Below, one piece after another: positions 33,301 through 48,300 of a stretch of 64,000 bases of DNA. The stretch is from Dastarcus helophoroides (taxonomy: Eukaryota; Arthropoda; Insecta; Coleoptera; Bothrideridae): positions 10,900,442 through 10,964,441 of the forward strand of contig CM053332.1 in the NCBI GenBank assembly GCA_028583605.1. The letters run 5' to 3'. The notes beneath the pieces are model-generated. The model was given only the letters and a program-made list of their open reading frames with translations. It searched no databases and was not told the DNA's origin. Each line of letters starts with the position of its first letter. Position 1 is the stretch's first letter. The position numbers and the translations under genes are program-made.

Positions 33301-36300
33301 CAAAAATACGTTTTGAATTTAAAAAAATAGTGCTTTTGTTTTTCAAACGCTTATAAGTTTTTCAAAAACTGCACAATTTTTTTGTAATTGATAAATTTTT
33401 TGGTTGGGTGAAAAAAATTGAAAAAATGTACGCAAATGGGTAAAAATTTCAACAAAGTCTAAAGGGATATGGTTCAAAAGTGGTAGATTTGACGAGGTAA
33501 GCCACAATCATATCAGACTTCAGTGGCGTAACTAGGAAACAACAAACCTTTTTGCACGAAAGTTTTCAAGCCCTCCTACCTAAAATGTGTGATTGTTCGC
33601 ACGGTTGTTGCTGTAAATTTCGTTTAAAGGGGCCTGAGATCTCAAAGAACAAAAAAATATCCACCTTGACCATCCATAAATTACGCAACTCTGATTTTAG
33701 TTATTTTCGACTCCTCCCCCACTCTCTATTCATCGACACATAATAACATAAAACGACATCCTCACTTTTCTTAACCTTAATCGCATTAGGCATAGGGATG
33801 CTAACGATAGTTCGATGTTTTGAAAACATCGGTGTATCGTTTGTTAATATCGATGTCTTAACATCGATGACAAAGCATAAGAAATATCGATACATAGTTT
33901 AGGTTTTAAACGATGTTTGAAAAATCGATATGTCGCTTCGTGACAGAAGTAGCGCCATCTGTTGCATAGAATTGATGGGGCAAACGACCATACAATTTTA
34001 TACCTAGCCGATGGCAACACTGTATATTTATCAAATTAATGCTAAATTTGTATAACGTAGGTATACAATCTAATTATTTGAAAATTTATAGTTTAGCTAT
34101 TTCAACTTCGCAATCTATAAAAAAAATAAATTTTGAATGGTATATGAAAATTTTAAGAAACGTTTTTCGAGTATTTAGTTTTGAAAACTTGAACACATTA
34201 ACTGAATTTGTTCAAATTATCGATTTTACATTCACAATTATTTATTTATTTAGTATTTGTTCTTTTCAGGCAAAAAAAGTTCTTATCTTTATCAACATTT
34301 CTAGTTTAAACTTCAAATTTTCAGTCCCTTTAAAATAACTTTTTTTACACAAATTAACTTTGATCGAATATTTGATTTTTTATTTTGTTCAAATTCATAA
34401 TTAAATCAAAATTAATTCAAGACCTCTAGAAAAAAAGTCGAAATTTTCAAAAAAAAAGGTAAACATTTTTCAAAATAGATCAATTTTCGACTCAAAAATA
34501 AACATTTTCAAAAATAACCGAAACAGAATTTTCAAAATTTGGGTCCGAATTTCCAAATTACAAATTTTCTAGAAGTCGTCAATTTTTAAGTCAAAAGTCT
34601 GAATACATGTTCCGTGTTTTACTTGAAAATTGCATATTTTTGTAATTTCAGATTTTCCCCAAAATCAAGAATTTTTTCCTAAAATTATGTATTACACCAA
34701 ATTTCCAAATTTTATTTTTATAAATTTTAAATTTTTCTCGAAAGTTAATATCTCAAAATTTAGAGTGTAAGTTTAATCTTTAAATCTTCGGTTTTAAAAA
34801 CTTTTTTACAAAATTCGAATTTTTAAAAATATCAAATTTTTTCTAAATCTTGACTTTTTATTAAAAATTTTAACTTTTTATGAAAATATCGATATTTTTT
34901 AAAATTTCGATTATTATAAATTTTCATTATTTTCTCAAAATTCGTCTGTTTCTCAAAATTTCGTTTTTTAAAAATTTCGAATCATTTTGAAATTTTGAAT
35001 TTTTCCAAACATCAAAGATTTTCAAAACTCGCTATTTAACTTAAATCTTCTCTTTTCCTTAAAATTGCAATATTTTTAAAATTTGGCATTTTAACAGAAT
35101 CTAGTTTGACTTTTTTAAAAAGTTCGAGTTTTTTCAAAATATTGACATTTTTTTGAAAATTTCTTAGTTTTTTAAATTGTCGATTATTTTTTTGAAAATT
35201 TTGACTTTATTTGCAAAATTCAAATTATTTCAAATCAGAAAATTCTTTCAAAATGTCGCTTATTTTTAAAATTTTTGGCTCTTTTTGAAAATTTCGAAAT
35301 TTTTTTTTCAAGTACATTTTTTTAATTAAATTAAAACGATCTTTTTCGAAATTTAATTTGTTAATAAAAAAACTATTTTTTTTGAAAATTTCAGCGTCCT
35401 TTGAAATTTTTCAATTTTCTTAAAAATTTGACCATTTTTGAAATTTTGACTATTTCTCAAAATTTCGACCTTTTCTAAAAATCTTTACTTTGTTCAGAAT
35501 TACAAAATTTATTTTCAAATTAAATTAGTAAGACTTCAGTAATGTCGTCTTTATTTTAAAATATCGATATTTTCAAATCTTGATATTTTTTAATATTTTT
35601 CGAAATTGCAACTCTTTGTGAATTACCGAATTTTCCAGAATTTCCTCATTTTTGGAAATCTTATTGAAAATGTTTACACTTTATGAATTTCAACTATTCA
35701 GATGTTAATTCAAAATTTTTCAGTTTAAATTTCGACCTTTTGGAAAGTTTGAAATTTTTAGAGTAAAAGTTTTCAAAAAATTTCAAATTTTCGAAAGTGT
35801 CGTCGAAAAAATCGAAATTTTAAACGACGAATTTTGAATTAACATTTTAATAATCGAGATACATAAAAAGGAAATATTTTGAATTCTTTTGACAAAATTT
35901 TCAAAATTTGACATTTGCTTAAAACCTTTTTTTTGAAATTTCCGATTTTTATAAAATTTGGCATTTTTACAAAATTTTGCCTGGCTCTTTTCAAAAGAAT
36001 TTTATCTAAAATTTTGAATTTTTGAAAGGCTTAATTTTTTTGAAAAATCTAATAATTTATAAAAATGTCAGAAGTTAAATTTTCGAGATTAAAGGTGAAA
36101 TTTCGAAAAAGAAGGTTGAATTTTCGATAAAAAAGTCTCGACATTTCGACATTTAAGTAGAAATTTCAGTTTTATTCTCTAATTTCTACACCTTCGAAAA
36201 TTTGACTTCTTAAATCCGCAATTAAATATTTAATAATAGATGGCGCAGCGAACAGTGGAAGGTTTTCAATCCCATTTTAAAAGTACAGCATAACGTAACC

Positions 36301-39300
36301 TTACCTTCTAGATAACCATACTTAGGACAAACGTCAACAGGCCCGGATTTAAGGCGATTGGAGCGATTGGGTCCAATCGAGCCCCGCACTTAAAAGGGTC
36401 CCGCATCACCACCAACATTAACAAAAAGTTATTTTTCTAAATTTAAAGCAAATTGTTTTTGACGATGAAGGATGAATTATAAATGATTCAAATAATTAAA
36501 AAGAGATTTATTTTAAGATCCCATTGATGAATGGGATTTATTATTGTGTTTATTATAATACTAGCTGCTACCCGTGGCATAGACAGGAGGCGGGGGATAA
36601 TCATTCTGAAAAATTCTTTATGAACAAAAAAAGAAAACCTTCTGGCTGAGAAATAATGTACATATATTTTTACCTAAAAGCCATACAAACTGGGGAAATT
36701 GAATTTTTAAATTTAAAGTCGAAATTTCGAAAAAGAGCCAAACTTTAGGCAGAAATCTTTCAGAAAACTTTAAGAAATGTCAAAATTTCGAAAAAGGAAG
36801 ATTTCAAAAAAATACCAAATTTCCAAAGATTGATTCTTGTGAAAAAAGTGACAATTTCTATAACAAGTTAAATTTAAATAAAAAAATAATGCAAATTTCA
36901 AAAATATTTCTCTCAGAATTTCTATTTTATTTAAATGTTAACATATTCTTGAAATTTAAAAAAAATATTTTTCTTAAAATTACATAAAAATACTGTTCTT
37001 AGACTAAGATTTTTATTAAATTTAAAAAATTTTGTAAAAAAAACGAAAAATTAAAAAAAATCAATTTTAAATGGAAATGTCCAGAAACAGAATATATTGA
37101 ATTTCGAGATAAAAGTCAAAATTTGCAGAATAAGATGAATTTCGAACAATAATTTGAAATCACTGGAAACCAAATTTAAAAAAGAAATTAAGATAAAACA
37201 AATGATTAACCAAACGGGCTTCAAAAAAAAAATCACGAAAGTACGAAAAATACGTACAATTTAGAAAAATTAAGAAAAAACGATCGCACTTTCTAAAAAA
37301 TATTTCAACTTTTCAAAGAAATATCCAATTTTAAGATAACAATTATTTGTTTGTTGCAAGTTATTTTGAAAAATATGAATTTCGAGAAAAAATTTAGAAA
37401 AGTCGAAGTTTTCAGTAAATTCACTAACTTTTTACAGAAGCTCGAAAAATGTCCAACATTCGAACAAAGTTGAAATTTTCAATGGTTTAATTTTGTGAAA
37501 AAGTCAAATTTTGGGAAAAAAATTGTACCTTCCAAAAATATTTTTCTCAAAATTTAAAATTCAGTAAAGACGTTGAACCTTTTTCTCTAAATCCCCAAAA
37601 ATATTTGTCTTAACATTTTTATTAATATTCCAATCTAATTTAGAGAGAAAACATTTTCAGAGCCATAAAACATCACATTTTGAGATAAAAGTGGACTTTT
37701 GTTGAGTTTCGAAATAAATAAACGATTTTTGAAACAAAAGTTGTAAAAGTAGAATTTTAACAATAATATCAAAATTTCGAAAAAGTCGAATTCTTTGAAA
37801 AAGGCAAATTTTGGGCAAAATTTTAAAAGAAAAAGTAAAAATTAAAAAAAAAGACGAATTTACTAAGAAAATATTAAATATCCGATATTAAGATAAAATT
37901 CAAAATTTCATGAAAAATAAACCAGTCGAAATTTCCAAAAAATCACATTCAAAATTTTCAAAAATAGTTCAATGTTCAGAAAATTATCTAAATTTGAAAA
38001 AAAAACGAAATTTTGAGAAAACTTTGAAAAGAACCAATATTCAAGAAAATCAAGTTTTAAGAAAAAAGTCGAAATTTAAAAAAATAATCTTAACTCCGAG
38101 AAAAAGGCGAAATTAGGAGAGAATGATCAAAATTTAGCGAAAAAGATGTAAATTTTGATAAAAAGCGTTTAATCCATTAGTAAACATTTAAAATTTTCCA
38201 GAAAGAGTCAGATTTTATCGAAAAAAGCGAATTTTAAGAAAAAGAACTGAAATTTTAAGAAAAAATGGAAATTTCTTGGGTGAATATTTATTTTCTCTTG
38301 ACTGCTCGAGTCAGAAGACAAACGGCCTACCTTGCCTCATGTGGCGTCAGAAAATGTCCAATATTGTGATACACGTCGAAATTTTGACAAAAAAATTGAA
38401 ACTTCCAGAAAATTTTTTCGTAATTTAAAAAAAAATTAAATGTTAAAAAGGATATACTTTTTTTTATCAGAAAAACAGAAAAACAGCTGAAATTTGCAGA
38501 ATTAAAAAAAGTCGAAATTTTCAGAAAAAGTAGAATTTCCAGAAATCGCGAAATTTCGGAGAAAACGAGGAACTTTAAAGAAAATTGAAATTTTGATAGT
38601 CATCTTTGATAAAAGAAGTGGAATTTTATGAATAAATGCAAAATTTTGAAAAAAGAGACAAATTTTCTAAAAAAAATACGAAATTTGAGAAATAAGTCGA
38701 AGTTTTGAAAAAAAAAATGAAACGAATGAATTTTGAAGCTTGAAAGAAAATTTTTGATATCCCAGTTGAATACATAAATTTTCGGTTTGCTGCATTAACT
38801 ATTCTCGCTACGCCTATGGTTAACTAGGATAGGTAACAGAAATAAAACTTTATGTAATCAACTATCCAAATTTACAAACAGTTTAGGCAATTTCATGGTT
38901 TGTTAAATTGAACAAGTTCGATTTGTTTTGTTTTACGTATCAACTCGATAACAACACAAACATTATTTTATTTCTGCTAGCTACTCAGCCAAAACACAAA
39001 AACTAAAAAAAATAGAGGGCCCCGCAAAGAAACTAATCTGGCCCCGCACTTATTAGATCCGGGCCTGAACGTCAACACAAGAAAAACTCCAAATTACCAA
39101 AAAAAAAAAGAAAGAGATTGAGATTAAAACCATAAAACCATTAAAACCATAAAATTTAATTTTACAAAAACGTTTCCCAATTTCGAAAAAATAGATGACA
39201 TTTCGAAATTGAAGTCAAAACTGTGAAAAAAGTCAAAAGATCCAGGAAATTTTGAACTTTAGAAATTAAAATAAAAAGTTAAATAGTTTCGAGTTTAATT

Positions 39301-42300
39301 TGAAATTTTTAATTTTTTGAAACTTTCAAATTTCTTCAAAATTTAGAATTTCTTCGAAATGTTAATAAGTTACATTTTGAAACATTATTTTTTTTGCAAA
39401 GTTTCTTTACCCAACATTTTAACTTTAATCTTAATATCATCTTATTTCAAATTTGTCTTTAAAAACTTCGAATTGTCCAAAACTGCAAGTTTTTTTAATT
39501 TCTTTTTTTTGAAAATGTCGAGGTTTCATTTCGATTTTATTTTAAAATTTAGATTCAAAATTTGAACTTCTTAAAATTTTCGACTTATTTGAAAGTTTTG
39601 GTGAAACGGACTGGTCCTCGGTTATCTTCAAATATTGAAATACAAAACTTGTCCCCTGAAGAGCAACTTTTGTTGTGTTTTTTAATCTTTCTTGGACAAG
39701 TTTGTATTTCAGTTTTTATTTGAAAGTGTTAACTTTTTCAAAAATTTTAATTTCTTTCAAAATTTCTACCTTATTTTAAAACTTAAGATTTTTCCCAAAA
39801 TTTCGGGTTCTTTTTAATTTTGACTTTTCGATAATTTCGATCTTTTTTTCGGCGTTTCTTTTGTTTTTTTGTTTGAAAGTATGAGTTTTTTGAAAACTGA
39901 TCTTGTTTAGAATCTTCACCTTTGTATCAAAATTTTGACTGTTTTTAAAAGTTTCAATTTTTTTTTCGGCCTTTTTTAAATTTGAAATTTTTGGAAAATT
40001 TTCTAAAAGTTTGCAGTTTTTTGGAAAATTTTCTAAAAATTTCGACTTTTTGAACATTTTTAAGATTTTAACTTAATTTTGAAAATCTATGCCATTCATG
40101 ATTTCAACTTTTTTAAATTTCAGCTATTGTTTAAAATTACTACTTTTTTTTCAAATTTTTGACTTTCTTTAAAATTAAAAATCGAATTTAAATTTCAACA
40201 TTTTTCCAAAATGTACACTTCCCTGAAGTAATTAAATTTTTATTTTGAAAATTTTGACATTTTAACTTTCTATTTTTTGGGAAATTTCGACCTTTTTAAA
40301 AATTGCAACTGTTTTCAAGCTTCTAATTTTTTGAAAAATATTGTCGTTCATTTTTTCTGAAAATTAATAATATCTTTTGTGCAAAGTTTCGAAGTTTTTT
40401 AAAATTAAAAATCGTTATATTCCAAAAAAAATCACCTTTTTTGGGGAAATGTTACATTATTTTAAATGTCCGACTTTGTTTAAAATATCAAATATTTTGA
40501 AAATCTTGACTTTCTTTTTTGAAAATTAATATTCACTATGTACTCTTCAAACATGTGGATTTTTTTTGAAGATTTTGTGTTTTTTTTTTCAAAAATTATG
40601 AGAAAAAAGTCAAATTTCCTAAAAATTCATGATTTATGAAAAGTTTTTGGTGGAAGAGACTGGGCCTTGGTTATCTTCAAAAATTGAAATACAAATCATG
40701 TCCTCTGAAACCAAGAAAGATTAAAAAACACAACAAAGGTTGCTCTAACGCGTCTCAATAGCCATTGGCTATCGAAACGCTTTAGAGCAACTTTGTTGTG
40801 TTTTTTAATCTTTCTTAATTTTAGGGGACAAGATTTGTATTTCAATTTATGAAAAGCTTTTAAAATCAAGTCAAGATTTCTGAAAAGCTTCTAAAATCAA
40901 GTCGAGATTTCTAGAAAATATTCGAAAGTATGAATTTGCAAGCGAACATTTAGGAAAAAAGCAAGAAATAAAATGGAAGTTATGAGAATAAAAGTCAAAA
41001 TAAAAAAAGCATAATTTAAGTTATACTATTAAAATCGATCTTCCAGAACTTTCGAGTTTACAACAGAAATTAAAAAAAGTGAAAATGTAATTAGTGGACT
41101 GTTAATTTGCCTAAGAATCTCAAATTTAAACTAGAAATATTGAGCAAAAAAAAATTAAATCTCGAGATTAAATTTCAAAATAAAATAAATTCCTAAAGAG
41201 AAAATTTCAAGCTTAACTGAAGAAATAATTTTGGAAAAATAATGAAGAGTGGATTTCAAAAAGAAAAAAAGTTTAAAAAAAGAACAATTATTTAAATTTT
41301 CTCGAAATTGTCGAAAATAAATGAAAATTACTAGAAAAAAAGAGAAACAGAAATGTAGAATTAATTTAATTTTTAGGAAAAATAATAAAAACTGAAAGCA
41401 TGAATTTTTAAGAAAAAAATGAATATTAGCAAACAATACATGATGTATAGAAACACGTTTCGAGAGAAATAGTGGTCACTTGAATAAGTCGTCTCCAAAA
41501 AAAATCAGTAATACCAAAGAAAATCCAAATTTGAGATTAAACACCAACCCGATTTTATATTTTAAACAAGTATCCCAGGCGGCAAAAATGTTGGGAACTG
41601 AAACATGTCTTATCTCCACATTTTGACTTTTGTTTCGAAATCTAGTCTGTGAAGTTGAAAAAAATTGTTTTTCAAAGTTTCTATTTTAATGTTAAGGTAG
41701 TACTGTCGGTTTTAGAATTACCGTTCATAATTTGATGAAATTGGGCATATTTGTAGATTGATCCAGTTAAATTGTTGAAGAGCTACAGAGAGCCAGTAAA
41801 AAGTTACTGACATTTGAAAGTTCGCCTTTTTAACATTGAGCCTTATAAGTTGAGAAACCAAAGATGTTATCATATTTTACAAAAAATACCGTTCGGATTT
41901 AATTAAAAAGGGAAAAAGCGATGGAAAATAATATATAATACATTTCAGATACTTAAAAGTTCAGCTTTAGAGCGTATAATAGAATTAATTAGCAAATAAA
42001 TATCAGAATTTTTTTAGCGTACTTTTCCCATAATTTATTAGATGTGGCAACGTCCTTATAATGTACACAATAAACGGCCATCGACGACTCTCCATCGAAT
42101 GAATTATCATTGTTTACTTTCATTTTAAGGTTATGTATTAAACTTTTCAGAATTGCCCGTTAACTAATTTGCCAAATCAACCTTCTCTAGCCTGTTTTCT
42201 AATGTTTTATCAAGTAACCCTTTTATTTTTCCAAAAAAAATATTTCTTTAATGTGACTAAATGATTTTGACGCTGACATTATTCGATCATAGACATTTCT

Positions 42301-45300
42301 CTGTCTTTTATTTCATCGCGACGTTGTCTAGTCTAAATACTACGTTAATCAAACGAGATAATGTATATTTTTGATGTGGTTTTTACCTCAAGTAGTATCG
42401 ACAGTACTACCTTAAATCATGAGTTTTTGAAAACTAAATTTCTACTTCAAATATTTTTTTTAGAAATTTCGAATTTCTACAAATTTTTTAGTTATATTTT
42501 TCACTTTAACTTTTTCTCATAATTTCAAGTTTATTTCCAAGTTTACTGTCACTTAAAATTTAGACAGTAAGTTAAATAATGCGAGAATTTTATTTTATAA
42601 AATTCCAGTCTTTTTTTGTAATTAATTTTCGAAATTAACTACTAAACTTCTTTTTTCTTCAAATTTGGTAGCAAACTGTTTCAACCGAATTTTGAATTTG
42701 AAATTTAATGATGTTTTTATAAATTCAGATTTTGTGAATAAGGGTTCAAGAAAAATCTCTGAGAGAGCCCCTTGCTCAGAAGGCACGTCATACTATTAAT
42801 CCCTCGACAGCTACGCCACTGAGAAGCTACTTTAATTTAAATTTTGAAAATTTTCGTATGTGACCATTTCAAAGAAAATAATATTGCTTATTTTGTGGCA
42901 CACCTGGTCATATCTGGATTCGAGGTGGGTTGCCTACAAGTTTAGGCCAGCATTTAGGCCATCCCTTTCCTGGGCCCATTGTGCTATCTCTGTGATTGAG
43001 GTGTCCTTGGTCATTCATTCAGACACCCAACCTTGTTGAGAAACTTAAGAACGTCCCTTGGATGCGCCTCTCTCAAACTGACCAACACTAGGCCAGAAGT
43101 GCCCCAGGGTGACACCTAGTCGTATAGGAAGTTCTTCAAAACTTTACAATTTTAAGGAGTTGCTCTGTTTAAAAGTTTAGGGCTACATTATTTGATAATA
43201 CTCATCATTTAAACACGTTTCATATATCTCTTTTAAACATAAAAGAATATATAATGATTGAATGTTTAAATAAAGTACTTTAGCTACTTAGGTACCGTTA
43301 GGGCCAGTAATCATTTTGTAAAAATTTGGAACCTTTTCATCCTAGAGTTTAGAGTCTGCATTCCTTGTGGCAATTCTCTGGCTCTGAATTCAGTTGTCAG
43401 TGACAAAATAATGAAAAATCTTCAAATGAAAGAGATCAAATACTTTTTGAATTACAAACACTAAACAATTTCTCTAGTGAGGGTACACACGATTGATTAC
43501 AAAATTTTGTGTCAAATGAAGTCCACCAGATATGCGTTAAGAAAAATTATGGAAAGGCTCGTAACGTAAGGGGCCATTCATAAATTACGTAAGAGGTTTT
43601 GAGAGCTATTTTGACCCCCTCTCCCCCTATTGTAAGACATCATAAGATTTTAACTACTCCCCCCTGCCCCTTAATAAGAAATTTTCGTAAGAAATGTATG
43701 CATCAATAACATACAACTCCGTTAGTTTTAAAAATACCTTTTATTATCATATTATTATAAATATCATTAACTCACTTGAATTAACATTAATCTTATCAAC
43801 CTATCACAGTTTTGATCAGAATTAGTTTAGTCAAACCTAAGGTGTTGCAAAAACTAGATAATAAATCAAAACTCTAATTATTATTTATTCACGGACTGAG
43901 TAACCATTCAAATATTGATTCAATTACCGGACTGACTGATTCCTTTTGTTTCTCTTGAGGCTCTTCAATTTTTTTAATATCAATATCTTCATTGTCGTAC
44001 CATTCTATATCATGGGTATTAATATTGTATGATGCAAGACACAGGCTCTGTCCAGCACGACGACACAACAATTTAATAGGATGAAAATTCTCAGTACAAG
44101 CACACTGGTTCTTGTGAACTGATTGACGATGGATTTTCATATTTTTATTTGATGCAAAGTACAATCCGCATGTTGCACATGTACGTGCAATCAATTGCGT
44201 TTGAACCGTAGGACAATAAAAGTCGTATGGTGTTAAAATAAAATCTGGGCGGCTAGGAATTTCAATGTTTAGAGATAATTGCACAAATAAAGAACAAAAA
44301 TTAGCATTTGCTTGGTCTTTAGGAAGTGGTATATCTAAAGTTTGAGCTTGTCGAAGAGGATAAGGTGGTGGAATAAATCCATCTGGTAATATCATTCGCA
44401 AATTACTTCGTAATTTTCCACAGCATCTAAATTCTGTGCATTTGCTAATTTGCAGTAAATACTGAGATTCTCTTACATGTCTACAGTACCAATCAGGAGT
44501 CCATTCCACTAAACTTCTATCAATATTATCACTACCAGGATCTACGTATTCAGCAACAACTGGCTAATCATCAATAATTAACTTACACCATATTTGCGCT
44601 AAAATATCACCAGCCATTTTGAAATTTTTGAGTTCAAGTTCATTATCAATTGTACGTAGCTGATCATCAAGATGGTTACCAAAAGAATCATACGGTAAGA
44701 CAAGTCCAGATAATTGATGACTCAATGGAGCCATTCTACGCTCTACTCGATTGAAGCAACTTCTTCCGGGAGCGTTAGTGATAATAAATGTAGCATCAAG
44801 ATCAAATTTACGAAAGTGGGAAACAGCATGAGAGATGACTTGAGGAAAGCGTGGATTTTCATCAGGTCCTCCGTCAACAGTCATGATTATAACTAGTTTT
44901 ATATTATTATAGTCTGTTTTGGCCAGGGATTGAAATTCTGCTAACTCCATAAGATGTTCTAGTTCGATGCTATGAGTGCGTGCAGATGATGATGAATGTT
45001 TTCCTGATCTGATTGCAACGTACGTAGGTCCACTGTATGTCATTGCTTCAGGTTTGCCCATTCCATCAGTATTAATTTCAATGCCAGCATATACTGAAGG
45101 TATTAATTTATGTTTTTCTGCCACCACCCAGTCGTGATCTGGTAGTCGTACTCGATATTCCATATGCATCAGAAAGGGTGCTTGTTTTTCTACAGCAGTT
45201 TTACCAATTGGAATGCGCGCTTTGTCATCCTGTGACAAGAAGAAAACCTGAGCAGGCCCAAGCATGGAAGCGAGAGACTCGATAGCCCGGATAGAAGCAG

Positions 45301-48300
45301 TGCAAAATTTATCATCGGGATGGCTTTTGTATTCATCATTTGTTGCTCTCGCAAGTTTTACCGGAACTGTTACTACGTGTTTTTTTCCTTGAATTGTAGT
45401 ATAATATCTAGATAGAACATCTAGACAAGCTAGGTAAAAGACGAAGATACGTAGCACTTCGTGATAGATTGAAACCTAACGTCTCTAGTTCTTTGACCAA
45501 GTCATCTAGAGTTTTACAGCTTCCTACCATTTCAGTTCGGCGTTTCTCATCTGCACCACCTCCAAAGCTCGCAATTTCTGCTAAAACTTTCAACAGCTCA
45601 GGTTGAGCTTCCTCCAAACGAGGGGGACCCACTGTCTCGTGCAAATTTAATTGTTGTTTTACAACTGGATTCTTAATAACATCTTTTATCAATGCCTGTT
45701 TTTTTTTTCTGAAACATTTTTGATATTCAGCCTTTCGTTTTTTATAAGCAAGTTGTTTTTTAGCTTCACCGAGGTTTTTTTGCAATTTAGTAATTTCTTG
45801 ATTGATCTTGAGTCCTCCAAGACCAGAATCTCGACGTAAAATACTTGTATTTAATTCACTCTCCACCAATGAATTTTTTTTTTCAATTGTATCTTGTGCC
45901 GGAGAAGGATGACATGTTAATTGTGATTTATCAGGAATCGCCTCTTTTGGAATCAGTCTGTGCGCCATATCGACTTCTCTAGTGCATAATGCGACAGAAG
46001 AATCTGTTGAGTTTTTGTCCATCAAAGCAAGCGGTCCACCAGACACATTTTGCTGTAAGAAGTGATTTTGATTATAACTTGGCATACACAGCAAAATATG
46101 CGTAACTTATAAGTTTATTTAAATAGAATTTTACATATAACAATTACTTAAAAATAATATTAAAATATTGATAATAATATTTTGAACAAAAAAATTTAGA
46201 AATAAAGTGCCAACTAACCTGTTTAAAAAACCGAGCTTGGTTGGTTTCTTTTCTTAGCAGCAAGCTGTTTTAAATCATTTATTTTTTGAGATACAAATTT
46301 TCCGAAAGCATTATCATCATTTTTGAAAACTTCTTTATTGGTTGTCCAGAATAAATTAGACTCTTGTTGACAAACCTTTGGTGTTTTATCTGGGAAACCT
46401 TCTACCCACGTTTTATAAAACAGTGGATGTAAGTATCCAGACATTAGATAAAATAAATATTCTAAAAGGAATTGAGGTATATTTTTGAGATTTGAAGTAA
46501 CAGGGAAATCCCCGATCAACGAGAACAACAACGAATTAGTAGAAAGTCTAGAAGTACTGACAACATATGATTCTTGTAAGATTCAATACTGAGTAAGAGA
46601 GATAAAGCACAGATGGCGCTATCCAATAATGCCATTTCTTAGCGCGAAAGTGGTAAAATTTCTAATTCGAAATTTTACGGTAATATCAAATGCTCTACCC
46701 TCCCTCCCTATAGTAAGAAACCCCTCCCTTAAATATCTTACATAATTTATGAACGGCCCCTAAGAGGTCCTGGTGCACCACTACACACTACCTCTGCAAA
46801 GCTACCACGCTCCTCTGTTATAGAAGCCTCAAGTTTGTTAAGCCCTTAGAAAAAGAACTTACAATGATTCTTTTTTGCAAGCTCACAAATAAATCAGTTA
46901 TTTTAAGTTCGCCCTTAATCGCCCTTATCCAAAAATTTAATTTAATATCTTGCCTCACCTTTCAATTTCTTTGTATTTTTCAAGAATTGCATGCATTTTT
47001 AGATAATTTATCAGATGAGGTTTAATTCGAACAAGATTTATGGCTCTGTAGAAGTTCCTGAAATTCTAGTCGCAGTTAAATCAAGATTTCAAAACAAATT
47101 TTCTCATCTTACATAAGAGGACGTTCTGCAAACAAGAGTTGCAGCTTCTGGGGCCGAGAAAGCGAAATTCATGTCATTAAATTTTAAAATTCCTAATCCT
47201 TTATTGCCAGGTAGCAGTGCTCCTTCTGCAGCAAAAATCTTCCAAGCGCAATAACCAATATACTGTAACACATAAACATAGAAAAAACTCTTTTTAGCAC
47301 CATTCAAAATACGAACCTTACAGTAGACAGAGTCTATGTGGGGCATTGGTTTAATAATAAGGCAATTCTCGTTCGAGACTTCAAGCCTACAACCAGCTAA
47401 TTTGCTAAAGCGTTCTTCGTTCGTTAGGGGCCCCTCACGTCCAATCGCACGTTCTACGAAGGCTTCGATTTTGTTTCCTGTCGATTTCAAAGCGTGTTTT
47501 ATATAAAGTCCAATGTTTGAGAAAATGTGGTTCAATTTCGCCAACAGCAACGTTTCGTCTTGGAGCAACGTCCAGACGTACGACACATCAATGAAGAGTG
47601 GCTGAAGAAGGTTTTTACAACTATTAGTGGTATTACAAATGACAAGTAAAGTGAGAAATTACAAAGACTAAATTCGCTGGTACTGCTATTCGATTTTTGA
47701 GCACCCCATGCAGTCGGGATAAACATCCTGCGAAACGTTTTTCTATTCCAGTTACCCTGTCCTCCAAAGCATTTACTTCATGTTCCAACTTTCTAAAAGT
47801 AAATTTTTTCTAAAATCTGCTTTTCATTGGGATTTTATTTAGATACATGTATGTATAATACTTGGAATTTTGGAATTACTCCAATATGTTTTACAAATTT
47901 TTCAGAAGGGTTAGAGACATATAATGCAACATTTAAGTAATAATGAAGAATATTATATGTAAGACGAAATAATCAAAAAACGTATGGGCACCACAGAGAT
48001 GTGCATCTCGAAAATATTCTTACGAACTGATGGTGTTCCTTTTAAATTTTAAATTAGTAATTGCAGAGTGCACAAACCGCTTTACTAGAATGTATCAGAG
48101 AGTTGGGGAAGACTACTAGAGGTGTTTATCTCCAAACCTTCTTGTATCTCCTATGACAGGGGTCGGCAAACTTTTAAACCGAGAGAGCCAGCCGCAATAA
48201 AAAAATTGATTTCGTGAATTTCAAAGAGCCAGAAATTTTTATTTCTTCTTCCACATTTTATTTCAAAATTAAATCAGATAAACCAGACAAAATATGGAAC

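Larger units (their letters stand above)
39076..41690. repeat. AT-rich filler with foldback inserts
   Basis: The filler runs poly-A (39160-39250), poly-T (39300-40610) and poly-A (40850-41560). I could not find terminal repeats framing it. Two related foldback units lie inside, at 39600-39716 and 40650-40850. No gene is seen. Confidence 0.6.

Noticed and set aside
33521..42821. CAGTGGCGTAACTAGG (33521) and the inverted GCTACGCCACTG (to 42821) as ends of one 9.3-kb element
   Set aside because: The flanking 8-mers (TCAGACTT and AGAAGCTA) do not match, and the similarity between the ends stops after about 13 bases. They are kept only as possible orphan ends.
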